DNA from: Euryodendron excelsum | Taxonomy: Eukaryota; Streptophyta; Magnoliopsida; Ericales; Pentaphylacaceae | Reading direction: 5' to 3' | DNA length: 64,000 nt | Assembly: GCA_033060915.1 (NCBI GenBank) | Contig: CM065390.1 | Span: 19,137,001-19,201,000 of the forward strand | Shown: positions 1 through 10,490 of the stretch, piece after piece | Layout: every line of letters begins with the position of its first letter | How positions within the stretch are numbered: position 1 is the stretch's first letter | Program-made: the position numbers and the translations under genes | The notes under the pieces: generated by a model | Told to the model about the DNA's origin: nothing | Databases searched by the model: none | What the model saw: the letters and a program-made list of their open reading frames with translations, nothing else

Positions 1-444
1 TTTACATATCTTTGGGCTAACAGAACTACTTAATCCTGTATATACAAGATAAAAGGTCATGCCCAAATTACTTATTTCCACCTTCTATGGATCCATTTAT
101 GTATCCCGGGATTGTCAAACTAATAATTTATAATTGAATCGAAAATAGGTGAGCCGTTGGCAACTCTTCTTACACAAAATAAGGACTCATGCCACAATAG
201 ATGAAAGTAAACAGTTTAATTATATAACATTAAATTAAAAATATTTATTTATGCTTTTATCTATAGCTCTCCACTATACAACCCTCCAACTTACTTGAAT
301 GTAGACTAAATTTCAAATCTATGAAACTAGCAACAATAGATTTTACCAACAAATCTAATTAGTACTACTTTTTTTTTTTTCTTCTCTTCTCCTTCTTCAA
401 AGTAGTTCTTAATCAATTAAATCCAAGTGCGTGTTGTTTTATTT
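1..444. other. AT-rich non-coding flank
   Basis: I see no coding, RNA or transposon signature here. The stretch is AT-rich with short homopolymer runs and leads into the microsatellite at 445. Confidence 0.5.
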
Positions 445-446
445 AT

Positions 447-494
<48 letters not shown>
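445..494. repeat. compound (AC)n(AT)n microsatellite
   Basis: About 25 bases of AC repeat pass directly into about 25 bases of AT repeat. This is a typical compound dinucleotide microsatellite and should be length-polymorphic. Confidence 0.95.
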
Positions 495-703
495 CCCATT
501 TCTTTGAAGACAATGACTTTTCATAATTTGGAGATGGCTAGCTAGAGTCTGCCTCTATGGACCCACAAGAACAAAAAAAAAAAAAAAGAAAGGAAGCAAA
601 GCTAGGGTCGCAACCGTTTTGTTCATATATCCTCTCGTGGACACCGTCGTCCATTATGGAAGAATGCACGAAATTGGTAGGACCTTGACCAACAACCTTC
701 ACC

Positions 704-710
704 TATAAAA
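704..710 (+). promoter_or_regulatory. candidate orphan core promoter (TATAAAA)
   Basis: A TATAAAA box lies just downstream of a W-box-like TTGACC (about 685). It is followed by a leader-like purine stretch and an ATG at 781 after GCTACAAATTCG. No gene follows: the MITE at 810 interrupts the sequence about 30 bases after that ATG. It may be the 5' remnant of a host gene or a chance match. Confidence 0.25.
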
Positions 711-809
711 TTTCAAGCCTTTTGTAGCATCTTCGATGACATTTTTCATGCACAGAGTGAGACAGAGAGCTACAAATTCGATGCTTGTGTCATTCCCTAA
801 CCCAATTAA

Positions 810-1008
810 GTGCCTGTTTCGTAGGACTTAAAAACCAAGATTTTTTTAAGGTTGCTAGTAAAAAAGTCAAGTTTTTTTAGTTTTTTTACTTTTCTGATAT
901 TAATTCAGATAAAAATAAACAAAAAAGCAAAAAAGTCAGCTTTTATTAACTTTTTTGCTCATAAACTTATAAAAAAGTCAATTCATAAGCTGTACCAAAT
1001 GCAACCTA
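810..1008. mobile_element. MITE-like element (about 200 bp)
   Basis: The left end GTGCCTGTTTCGTA and the reverse complement of the right end (GGTTGCATTTGGTAC) are imperfect inverted repeats of the kind seen on plant hAT or Mutator MITEs. The interior is rich in AAAAAAGTCA and its complement, so the element folds on itself. No clear target duplication is visible, so the exact ends are uncertain. Confidence 0.5.
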
Positions 1009-1888
1009 AATTTCTAGGATTGTGACTCAAGCACCTCATATTCACGCATTGCCCTTTTGTTCCATATGTCCAATCAGTTGTTTGGAAGGAGCTGTATTTC
1101 ACTTTGTTGAGAAATCAAAAGAAAAATTATTGGGAAACCAAAAAATTCAAACAAGTACAAATTTTATTCAAGCTTGATAAAAAAAATATTAAAGAAAGAC
1201 AATGGGGATGAATTATTCCACCCAAACAGGTGATCCCTTTACCAAGGCAATGGCTTATCAATCATAGATTTGATGTTCATTTCCCTTAGAACCTTTTCGA
1301 AAGTCGTGTTGGGTTTGGACTTCTCTGGCGCAGATTTAGTGGTGTGAGTTTGTTATTTGTTTTAAGATAAAAATATATATATAGATACATAGTTCCTCTC
1401 TCTTGAAGCTTAACCAATCCACCTGATTTGTGAGTATGTTCATAAGTTGTTTGGCGATTCTGAATAATATGAGAAGAAAAACAATAAAATAAAAGGAAAC
1501 ATTAACTGAATCCCCCTAATTTTGTTCTTTTTCTTTATGTTTGAACTTTTGTAATTAAGTTAATTTTCTCAATCACAAATGAATATAAGAAAGTTGTCCC
1601 CGTTACATCTTGTGCTTTTTACTTGACCTAATTGCAGTATTAAACTCAAAAAATACAGTCCAAAAATAAAAAATATTGAGGAAGAAAAGAAAACAACTAT
1701 TTCAGATGAATTTTAGTTACAATCAAAGATTAATAGACAAAAGTCGACCAGATTGCTGATTAAATCATTTTCCTCAAATGAATCACTTCTCTTTATTCTA
1801 CAACTAAATAACTATCACATGATTGCAAATGATATAACAAATGTACGTTTTCTCACTTTCGTATAGAATTTTATCACTTTTGTTGATG
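1009..1888. other. non-coding AT-rich interval
   Basis: No ORF of note and no recognised repeat. It separates the two MITEs. Confidence 0.5.
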
Positions 1889-1896
1889 AATGGGAC

Positions 1897-1984
1897 CAAT
1901 GTTTTGAAAATCGAACTGTTAAGCGAACCAGAAAAGAGGCCGGGTCACGAGTCACTGGTTCAACCGTCAAGTCAACCATTATTA

Positions 1985-2026
<42 letters not shown>

Positions 2027-2273
2027 ATAATAAAATGTATTTTATTTTTTTACACTAGTTTTAATACTTAAAATTTAAAATTTAATATTAAAAATTGAAT
2101 CGGCCGGTTCAATTACTGGTTTTATTGATTGGGTCACGGTTTAACCGCGAGTTTGATCGCGTTTGACTGGGTTTGACTGGGTTTTGATCAAAACGGATTG
2201 TAAGGGTTAACCTAGCCCGGTTCCCGGTTTTTTCGGTTCAACCAGCTAGTCCGGTCCGGTTTTCAAAACAATG
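1897..2273. mobile_element. hAT-type MITE, 377 bp, 8-bp TSD
   Basis: Terminal inverted repeats are CAATGTTTTGAAAA at the left and TTTTCAAAACAATG at the right, one mismatch when folded. Perfect 8-bp direct repeats AATGGGAC flank it at 1889-1896 and 2274-2281, the target-site size of hAT elements. Subterminal GC-rich blocks (CCGGTCCGGTT and relatives) contrast with the AT-rich centre. There is no transposase ORF, so it is non-autonomous. Confidence 0.85.
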
Positions 2274-2493
2274 AATGGGACTACAATGACTTACGAAAGT
2301 TCAAGAGATCAAATACAAATATTGTGATATTTTCTGATTTATCACTATCAAAATAATATATTTCGTCAAAAAATTTTAAGTACTCAAGATATGCACCATT
2401 ATAGTGCATACCAAGAAAGTTAATTGGTCATCATATTAAAATTAAAAAGTTAATAACATAACTAGTGTTATCTCATTCATATCTATCACAAAA

Positions 2494-3759
2494 CATGATT
2501 GTAAGTATAAATTGGAGTCCCTAATTATAAGTTATTACTAGTAATTATTTATATATTAGTATTATTTAAATAAAATATTATTTTTTTTATATTTTTGTGT
2601 CTTATGCATATTTAAAGGTAAAACCGAGCAAAATAAAGCTAACATGCACATAAACTTCTATTTGTATGTTAATTTGATGTAGTATAATTGTAAATTATAT
2701 ATATATATATGTATTATACATTTGATGTACATATGATATGTAATATTATATATATATATATATATATATGTATTAGTGGGTGCAAGTGGGTGGCCGAGGA
2801 CGAGTGTGGCTGGCCCAAAAAAAAAGGAGGAGAAGAAAAGAAGAAGAAAAAGACAAGCTAGCTAACGCAAAGGAAAAGAAGAAAAAAGAAGACAAAACAA
2901 GAAAGAGAAAAAAATTTCTCATCTTCAGCTATAAAAGAGAGAGGGGAGACAGAGAGAGGAGTCTGTGGAGTGTAGTTTAGGGCTCCCTCTATTCTTTTGT
3001 TTTAAGAGTAGATTTTAATATGTTATTTATCTCATTTTAGTTGTTGTTTTAAAGTTATTTTTGGTGTAATAAATATTTTATTTATGAAGTTATTTTTTCC
3101 AAGTCTTTTACATATTAGTATTTAGTTTTATTCTTGAAGCCAATTGGAAAGATCGCTTGACTGAATCGGGATGATTAATTCAGGTTTGTCTTTTCATTTC
3201 ATATTCATTTGAAAACTTAGTGTTTTTTCACACGTTCAATATATTGCATGTATGGGCACGAACACGTATATTTTATACACGTAATGGTTACACGTATTGT
3301 GACCAATTTTAGAATAGATATTTTTAGTGTAAAAGTAGAGTAGATATTGGTTTACTCTACGCTGGCCAGAAGCTTGTATATTTTATATGGGTACTCTGTC
3401 TGGTATGTTTTATAATCAAAACCTCTGGCAAGAACTTAAGGCTCTTAATCCTAATTTGGAATGGATTGCTTTTGTATTCTTGGTAATGGAAATTTAAATC
3501 TTTTCGAAAATTGAGACTTTTGATTATGTTTGCACTATCTCTTGCCTTAAAAAAACAGTCAGGATATGCAAATCGATGGTAAAGGTCTTTGATAATAATT
3601 TAATAAGTATCTAGCCTAGAACTTTTGAAAATATGTGCCTTTAATTATGCTTGTTATACTTACGCTCTGACAAAACATTACCAAGGGTTTATGAGTCGAT
3701 GATGAGAGTTTCATGATTTTAACTAAGTAATATTCTAGTGATTGATTATTTTGAATAGA
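2494..3759 (+). repeat. Athila-like 5' LTR, truncated at its 3' end
   Basis: It aligns throughout with 24260 to about 25590, sharing the AT-repeat block, a purine-rich AAAGAAGAAG block and the ACACGTTC..ATATTGCATGTATGG segment. The start has drifted (CATGATTG against TGTGATTG in the other copy) and about ten bases are missing near it. Homology stops near 3759, where the sequence jumps to protease coding sequence, so the last third of the LTR plus the primer site and gag are gone. Confidence 0.8.
2930..2937 (+). promoter_or_regulatory. TATA box of the Athila-like LTR
   Basis: TATAAAAG follows a long purine-rich block and precedes GAGAGAGGGGAGAC. The equivalent place in the 3' LTR (about 24770) reads CATAGAGAGAG, so that copy has lost the box. 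Confidence 0.5.
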
Positions 3760-3775
3760 TAAATTTTACTATCCA

Positions 3776-4513
3776 GTGTATTTTATTGTGTTAGATACAC
3801 AACCGGTTGAGAGCATTAGTGCTCATTCCCAAATTCCTATTATCTTAGAACGGTCATTCATAACCACGTGTAATGTCGTAATCCATTATAGGAATGGGTT
3901 GTTAAAGTTGTCATTTGGGAATATGATTGTCAAGATGAATATCTTTACAGTTGAAAAACAACCGGAACAGTATGAGGACATCAGAGAAGTAGACTGCATT
4001 GAGTCTATTATGAAAGAGTACTTTAAGAGTGAATTTTTTGAGTATCCTATTGAAAAAACTCTTGTTTCAAGCAAGCCACATAACTGGTTAGGTTGTGACC
4101 ATCTTAAATTTAGAGACACAATTCCTAGAAGGATAGAAAGAGAATAATGTATGTAAGTGAGTCACTGGACTTCATCATTTGAGCTCTAATTCCTAGTGTC
4201 ATAAAGCCTGTCCCTTCTGAACAAAAAGCACCCACTCCAGAAAAAAAAAAAACCTTTACCATCTACATTGAAGTATGTATTCCTTGGTGAAGGTGAGTCT
4301 TATTCTGTTGTTATATCCTTTAGCTTGTCTAAAGGCCAAGAGAAGAGTCTTGTGAAAGTGCTAAATAATCATAAAAAAGCCTTAGATTGGATCATTGCAG
4401 ACCATCACTGTATTAGTTCTTTGTATGCACACATCACATATATCTTCAGAAAGAGTCTAAAGCGGTGCGTCAAATGCAAAGGCACATCGTCTCTAGCAAG
4501 GGGATTGAGGTAA
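3776..4513 (+). pseudogene. Athila-like pol remnant: protease C-terminus and RT N-terminus
   Basis: The first piece (3776-4147) contains IILERSFITTCNVVIHYRNG followed by LLKLSFGNM, matching the end of the Athila protease where the family has LGRPFLATA. After a stop and frame change, 4268-4513 matches the start of RT (LKYVFLGE, then SLSKGQEKSLVKVLNNHKKA). The active site of the protease lies upstream and is absent. At about 4495 the text passes directly to a late RT segment, so the palm with the catalytic aspartates has been deleted. Confidence 0.75.
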
Positions 4514-5190
4514 ATAAGCCACAGTTGAACTGATCCAGAAACTACCTACTCCTAAAATTGTGAAAGACATTTGATCTTTCCTTGGGCATACTATTTTCTA
4601 TCGGCGATTCATAGAAGGATTTAGTGTCATCTCTCCTCCAATGCGCTATCTATTGTCAAAAGACGTTTCATTTGAATGGGCGTCTGAATGGCAAGAAGCT
4701 TTCGACATGCTTAAAGAGCTGTTGACAACTGCACCTATCATTCGGTGACCCGATCGATCATCACATTTCGAGTTGATGTGTGATACTACTGATTATGCTG
4801 TAGGAGCAGTTTTTGGGCAGAGAGAGGAAAATAAACCCTATGTTATCTATTATGCAAGCAATCCCCTTGAACTATATAACAACTGAAAAGGAACTCCTTT
4901 CAGTCAGTTTTGCATTACATAAATTTCGAATGTACTTAGTGAGGTCATTAGTCATCATATATACTAACCATTCTGCATTAAAGTACTTACATACCAAGGT
5001 TGATGCAAAGCCATGTCTCATCCGTTGGATTATTTTGTTACAACAGTTTCATATTGAAATTCGAGACAAGAAATGAGTAGAAAATGTAGTTGCTGGCTGT
5101 TTATCACGGCTCCCTACTGATGGGGAAGCCAAAGATACTCTCCCTATCAATGAGTATTTTCCAGGTGAACATCTTTTCTAAATCCAAGCA
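4514..5190 (+). pseudogene. Athila-like pol remnant: RT thumb and RNase H
   Basis: Reading across several stops, the + strand shows the RT end (VELIQKLPTPKIV, then FLGHTIFYRRFIEGFS) followed by the RNase H start, with DTTDYAVGAVFGQREENKPY, then YYAS. The rest of RNase H is spread over other frames (for example 4813-5076 with TEKELLSVSFALHKFRMYL and KYLHTKVDAKP). The order and spacing agree with Athila pol. At least one frameshift and several stops make it non-functional. Confidence 0.7.
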
Positions 5191-5235
5191 CGTTCTCAAG
5201 CAACTGTTCCATAGTTCGTTGATACAATCAATTTT

Positions 5236-5673
5236 TTGCTATTGGTAAGACTGTCAGATTGTTCTTACTTGGATAAACGAAAATTTTTCATAAATGTGAG
5301 GTATTTCTTCTGGGATGATCCGTACTTGTTCAAGTATTGTCCCGATCATATAATTTATCGATGTGTTCCCGACAAAGAGTTTCATTCTATCATGGAGTTC
5401 TATCACTCCTATATTTGTGGTGGGCACTTTAGTTCAAGAAAGATAGTTGCAAAGATTCTGCAATCTGGCTTATATTAGCCCACCATGTTTCGAGATGTTC
5501 ACACTTTTTGCACATCCTCTTATAAGTGTCAACAACTAGGAAGTCTAACTAAAAGGCACATGATGTCCCTCAACCCCATTCTTACTCTTGAGATATTTGA
5601 TTGCTGGGGTATTGATTTCATGGGACTGTTTCCTAATTCATTTGGATTCCTTTACATTCTTGTGGTAATTGAC
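5236..5673 (+). pseudogene. Athila-like integrase, N-terminal part (interrupted at 5673)
   Basis: 5236-5478 carries the zinc-binding domain region (GGHFSSRKIVAKILQSGLY). 5485 onward carries TMFRDVHTFCTSSYKCQQLG, then the start of the catalytic core, CWGIDFMGLFPNSFGFLYIL and VVID, which holds the first catalytic aspartate. Coding stops exactly where the solo LTR begins at 5674. The other half of the domain resumes at 10990 in the matching phase. Confidence 0.8.
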
Positions 5674-5879
5674 TGTAAGCATCCCATTTTTGACCGCTCG
5701 GCAGTTTATACTCCTTCCAAACTTGTTTTCAAGTCATTATGGACATATTCCTATCGAATCCAATTCTCTAGTTTCAAATTCCATCTTTCCATCGCTTCGT
5801 GGGCCTGTCAGGCCCAAATAGAGGCAAAATGACCAAAATGCCCTTAGGGGCATTGTCCTTTCTTATTCCAATTCCGATC

Positions 5880-6212
5880 CCTCTCTCGAGACAGTTTATT
5901 CCTCGAGACGGTCCGAGTAGTAAAACACTCACAAAACCGTCAGAGTGGCGGAAATACTCACCAAACCGTCAGAGTGGCGGAAACACTCACAAAACCGTCA
6001 GAGTGGCAGAAACACTCACAACACCGTTAGAGTGGCGGAAACACTCAAAAAACAGGCATGTCTCTTCGGAGTCGGTAAGACCCCTTTCCAATCCCTCTCT
6101 CGAGACAGTTTATTCCTCGAGACGGTTCCAATCTAGGCATGTCTCTTCGGAGTCGGTAAGACCCCTTTCCAATCCCTCTCTCGAGACAGTTTATTCCTCG
6201 AGACGGTCTGAG
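5880..6212 (+). repeat. tandem repeat, about 80-bp unit
   Basis: CTCTCGAGACAGTTTATTCC, then TCGAGACGGT, occurs three times (about 5883, 6101 and 6178). The last two copies are joined by a GGCATGTCTCTTCGGAGTCG, then GTAAGACC, spacer. The family copy at 61960-62260 has the same array with about 85-bp units, so it is an inherited part of the LTR that varies in copy number. Confidence 0.8.
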
Positions 6213-6575
6213 TAGCAAAACTACTCACACAACCGTTAGAGTAGCGGAAATACTCATAGACCCGTTAGAGTAGCGGAAATACTCACACAGCCTTCCAAGT
6301 AGCGAAAATACTCAACCGTCCGAGTAGCGGAAATACTCAACCGTTAGAGTAGCGGAAATACTCACAGAACCGTTAGAGTAACGGAAATACTCACAGAGCC
6401 GTCTGAGTAGCGGAAATACTCAACCGTTAGAGTAGCGGAAATACTCACAGAGCCGTTAGAGTAGCGGAAATACTCACAGAACCGTTAGAGTAGCGAAAAT
6501 ACTCAAATCGTCAACCCCATCCGAGTAGCGGAAATACTCAACCCCGTCCGAGTGGCGGAAACACTCAAAATCTAG
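5925..6575 (+). repeat. short tandem repeat, about 26-29 bp unit, more than 15 copies
   Basis: The unit is approximately ACCGTTAGAGTAGCGGAAAT, then ACTCACAG, with variants. It is interrupted by part of the 80-bp array around 6050-6215. Only one or two degenerate units are present at the matching place in the 61770 copy (about 62455 and 62530), so the array expanded in this copy or was lost in the other. Confidence 0.85.
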
Positions 6576-6639
6576 GTCAATACCCATGTTTGTTAGCTCA
6601 CTTCGGTGAAAAATGACCAAATTACCCTTTGGACCTTTT

Positions 6640-7270
6640 CCGGTCAAGATGACCATTTTGCCCCTAGGCATCCGAACGCCCCGTGAACCACACCGGCTCT
6701 GGGTATCAAACCGGTAATGTCCCGAGAATAATTTTTATAGTGTTCTCGACCTTCCTTTACCTTTCCGAACCATTTCGAGTCAGTTTCGACCAACCCGGTG
6801 TAAAATGACCGTTTTGCCCCTAGAGGGCCGGTCTCCTTCTTCGACCACACCGGCTCTGGGTATCAAACCGGTAATGTCCCGAGAATACTTTTTATAGTGT
6901 TCTCGACCTTCCTTTACCTTTCCGGACCATTTCGAGTCAGTTCCGGCAAACCCGGTACAAAATGACCGTTTTGCCCCTGGTGGGCCGGTTTCCATTTCCG
7001 GCCACGCCGGCCCTGGGAATCAAACCGAAAACCTCTGAGAACATTCTAAATAATGTTTCCAGATCCCAAGTCTTTTTCCGGGACAATCCGGGTTCGCCCC
7101 GGCAGTTTCCTAATCCGATTGACCGTTTTGCCCCTAAAGGCTCGGTCAACCTTTCCGACACATCCAATCCTCACTTTTCAAGTCAAATACCTCCAGGACA
7201 CTATTTTAAGTGTTCCTGCTCCTTTCCGGCCTTCCGGGTCACTCCCGGCTCCTTCAAATCATTCCCGGAC
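6640..7270 (+). repeat. tandem repeat, about 155-bp unit, about 4 copies
   Basis: GACCGTTTTGCCCCT or a close variant recurs near 6652, 6806, 6964 and 7121. Each copy is followed by a CCGG-rich stretch and, in most copies, GGTATCAAACCGG. The sequence at 62763-63250 repeats the same pattern at about 157-bp spacing. Confidence 0.85.
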
Positions 7271-7388
7271 TTTTCGAAGTCACTCCTAGTGAAGCCAGGC
7301 TAAAGTTTACATGGTAGTCACTAGTACAGGCGCCCAAATCTAGTCAAAGATACGTTGCTTGCCGACCTTAATTGTTTCCTAAATGGCT

Positions 7389-7487
7389 GGCGCCACTAGC
7401 AGTGGCGCCAAGCCAAAAAATGGCCTGGCGCCACTCTTAGTGGTGCCAGTATAAATTTTGCCCTGGCGCCACTGCAACAGGCGCCAG
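7389..7487 (+). promoter_or_regulatory. three GGCGCC palindromes upstream of the LTR TATA box
   Basis: 7389-7409 has arms GGCGCCACT and AGTGGCGCC around AGC and is perfect. 7427-7447 has GGCGCCACT and AGTGGTGCC around CTT. 7463-7487 has CTGGCGCC and GGCGCCAG around ACTGCAACA. They end 15 bases before the TATA box. The 61770 copy keeps degenerate versions at 63502-63563. Confidence 0.7.
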
Positions 7488-7501
7488 GCTTGTCCAACTT
7501 C

Positions 7502-7509
7502 TATAAATA
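7502..7509 (+). promoter_or_regulatory. TATA box of the giant LTR
   Basis: TATAAATA is followed by CAGAGCCTCG, and the same box occurs in the related LTR at 63579-63586. Transcription would start near 7535. The leader that follows contains several CCCTAG and AAACCCTAG elements (7595-7650). Confidence 0.75.
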
Positions 7510-8129
7510 CAGAGCCTCGAACAACGTGAAAGGGGTCTGCAAACTTAACCTAGAAATCACAAAATTTGATATACAGAGCTCGAGCACCTCAAAAACCCTA
7601 GCCTCCCTAGGTTTTCCAAACCCTAGCCACCCTACACAAACCCTAGCCTCCTATACACTCATATACACCCCTATACACTCATACACTAGCCTTCAACTAG
7701 TCTCTCAAGACTTGAAGAGCAGCCATTCAAAGCTTGAAGACAATCCTTGAAGACTGAGGGTGAAGATCAAGACCGAAGACTGAAGACCGAAGACTGCACG
7801 GCGCGCAAAATAAACAAGAAACAAGGTAGGCTCCCTATTTAATTTTTTTGCACTTTCCCCCCCTCTCTCTCTCTCTCTCTCCAACCCACTTGGGTTTTCT
7901 CTATTTTAATCCCTCATCTCTTTCCCCCCCTTTCTTTGCATGCTTGAAACAAGGGGATTCCCGGTCCATGTGTAGGATTGGACTATGGGAGAGTCACCGT
8001 GTCGGGGGCTTTCTTCTAGTCTAACCAAAGACCACGTGGGTTCTGCCCCCTTGATTATGTGGTGAAGCCTTAACCTTGTATGTTCACGACCCCAAATTGC
8101 ATTGTTCATATCATAGTCTTGCATCTTCC

Positions 8130-10490
8130 AAATTTGTTTTCAAAAAGTTGTTTTCAAAAATCGTTTTCGAACTTATTTTCAAAATTGCATCAAAAGCTCT
8201 TTCTCAAAAACATGTTTTCAAAATCACAATCCTAGGGTGATTCTAGCCTTTCCATGGCTAGGGTTGCTTTAGGAAAGTGTTATATTAAAAGTGGCCTTTT
8301 GGTCTATATTTTCAAACCTTGTTTTCAAAACCGCTTTCTTAAAGTGGTTCTAGCCTTCTTATGGTTAGAATTGCTTTAGGAAAGTGAGATGTTTTTACAC
8401 CTTCTAAAAACTCTTTCTTCAAAAATCTCTTCCTAAAAATCTCTTTTTCAACATACTTTCCTAAAACTCCCCTCTTCAAAATTGATTTCAAAAACTCCCT
8501 TTCAAAATCTCTTTTTCAAAACTCTCTTTTTCAACTCCTTTCCAAAACTTTCCTTCCTCGAAATTCACTTTCTAAAAAACACTCCCTAAAAATCTTTCTA
8601 AAAACTCTCCTCCCGGAATCTTCCTTCTTCTAGAAATTCCCCTATAGGATTTTCTTTCTAAACTCTACGTTTCCAAAAACATGCTTTCCAAAAAAAACTC
8701 CTCCCTAGGATTCCCTTCTAGAAAACCTTCATTTCTAAAAACGCACTTTCCAAAAATCCTCTTTCCTTAGAGCCCCAAATCAAGCCTTAGAGCCCACAAT
8801 TAGGAAACCCTAATTTTCTTTCCAAAAACATGGTTTTCAAACTTTGCCCCAAACCTAGGTTTCCAAAACCTCTTGTTTTCACATCCAAACCTAGGTTTCC
8901 AAAACCTCTTGTTTTCACATCCAAACTATACATGTTTCCAAAACCTCTTTTCTACGTCAAAACTATAATTTTCCAAAACTAGGGTTTCTAGAATCTCCCT
9001 TTCCAAATCCTTGTCAAGTCCTATCTTCCCTTTAGGAAATCAAATCAAATCTCCCCGTTTAGGAAACTAGATCCTATCCTCCGTTTTTGGAAATAAAATC
9101 AAACCCTTGTTTTTAGAAACTAAATCCAATCCCTTCCTAATCCAAACCTTTCCTAATTCAATTCATTCCTAAACCATAAGTTTCCTAAACCTAAACTTTA
9201 AATCTTTCCTTAAATTTCAAAATCTAAATCTTTCCTAAACTTCCACTTTCCTAAACCTTAAGTTCCCAAAACTTGAACATAAAAATTTTTCCTAAATTTT
9301 AAAACTCAATTTTCAAATCTTTCCTAGTTCAACCCTTTCCTAATCCTACCCTGTTCCAAAATCTTTTTCAAATCTAAGTTTTCAAACCTTTCCTAAACTC
9401 AAGCCTTTCCTAATTTCAAGATTTTTCTAAAACTCTAAAACTTTCTAAATCCTAAATTTTCCAAATTTCAAATCTTTTCAAATCCAAAGTTTCCTAAATT
9501 CAAAACTTTCTTAAGTTAAATCCTTCTAAACTTCCAAACTTTCTAAATTCTAAACTTTCCAAAACTTCAACATCTTTCCAAATCTAGGGCTTTTCTAAAC
9601 TCAAAAACTTTCTTAATTCAAACGTTTCCTAAACTGAAAACTTTCCTTTATCAAACCTTTCTTAAAATGAAACTTTCTTATTCTCAAAACTTCCTTGTTT
9701 TCAAAATTTTCCAAATTCAAAACTTCCCTTTTTCAAAACATTTCTAAATTCAAAACTTTCCAATTTTCGAAACTTCCCTAAAGTTGAAACTTTCTAATTT
9801 TCAAAACCTTCTTAATTCAAAACTTTCCTAATTTGAATACTTTCCTAATTTCGAAACTTTCCAAAAATGAAACTTTCCTAATTCTAAAACTTTCCTAAAT
9901 CGAACATTTCCTAAATCCAACCTTTCCTAATCTCCTAAACCTTCCAAGTCGAGTCAAGCCTTTCCTAAGTCTAGGTTTCCTAAACCTCCATCTTTCCAAA
10001 ACCAAGTTTTTCCAAAATCAGTCTCTTCAAATCAAAGTCCAATCTTCTTCTCAATTTCAATTTCCAATCTTCTTTTCTAAGTTCAAATCAAATCCAAATT
10101 CCAATTCAATCTCTCTCTTCAAATCCACCCTTCTCTTTTCAATCGGACTCCGGTCCGAACTACGACTGACCTGATTCCCCCAAAGGGATACGTAGGCAAC
10201 CTTCATAGGTACGGTCGCAATATTTTTCAAACTTTCAATTCCACCCTCATGGGTGCGGTTTCCAAAATCTTTTCAAATCTCAAATTCCAATCTATTTTCA
10301 AAATTTCAAAATTTCTATTTTCAAATTTCTACTTTCAATTTTCAAACTTTTCAATTTCAATTCTATTTCTTCAAATCAATTTTCAAATCAAATCAATTTC
10401 TTTTCAAATCAATTTCTATTTTCCAATTCTCTCATCTTGCACTTGCATATCATGCATCATATTTTTCAAACATTGTTTTTCTAAAGTGAA
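8130..10490 (+). repeat. G-poor, pyrimidine- and A-rich region of the giant LTR
   Basis: For more than 2 kb the + strand is built from short variations on CTTTCCAAAACTTTCCTAA with very few G residues and no usable ORF. The - strand element at 31830-46392 has the complementary bias in its LTRs (TTTTGAAAGG-type sequence on +). The skew therefore follows the transcribed strand in both families. Confidence 0.7.
10157..10218 (+). promoter_or_regulatory. conserved Ogre-type LTR block with GATACGTAGGCAACCT
   Basis: CCGAACTACGACTGACCTGA, then TTC, a short loop, GGGATACGTAGGCAACCT and GGTACGGTC. The same order appears on the - strand at 32491-32555 and 42677-42741, although surrounding sequence has diverged. 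The position, in the transcribed 3' half of the LTR, suggests an RNA-level role, but the function is unknown to me. Confidence 0.6.

Noticed and set aside
781..840. First exon of a host gene after the TATA box at 704
   Set aside because: The short frame from the ATG at 781 runs into a MITE and stops. No downstream exon is visible.
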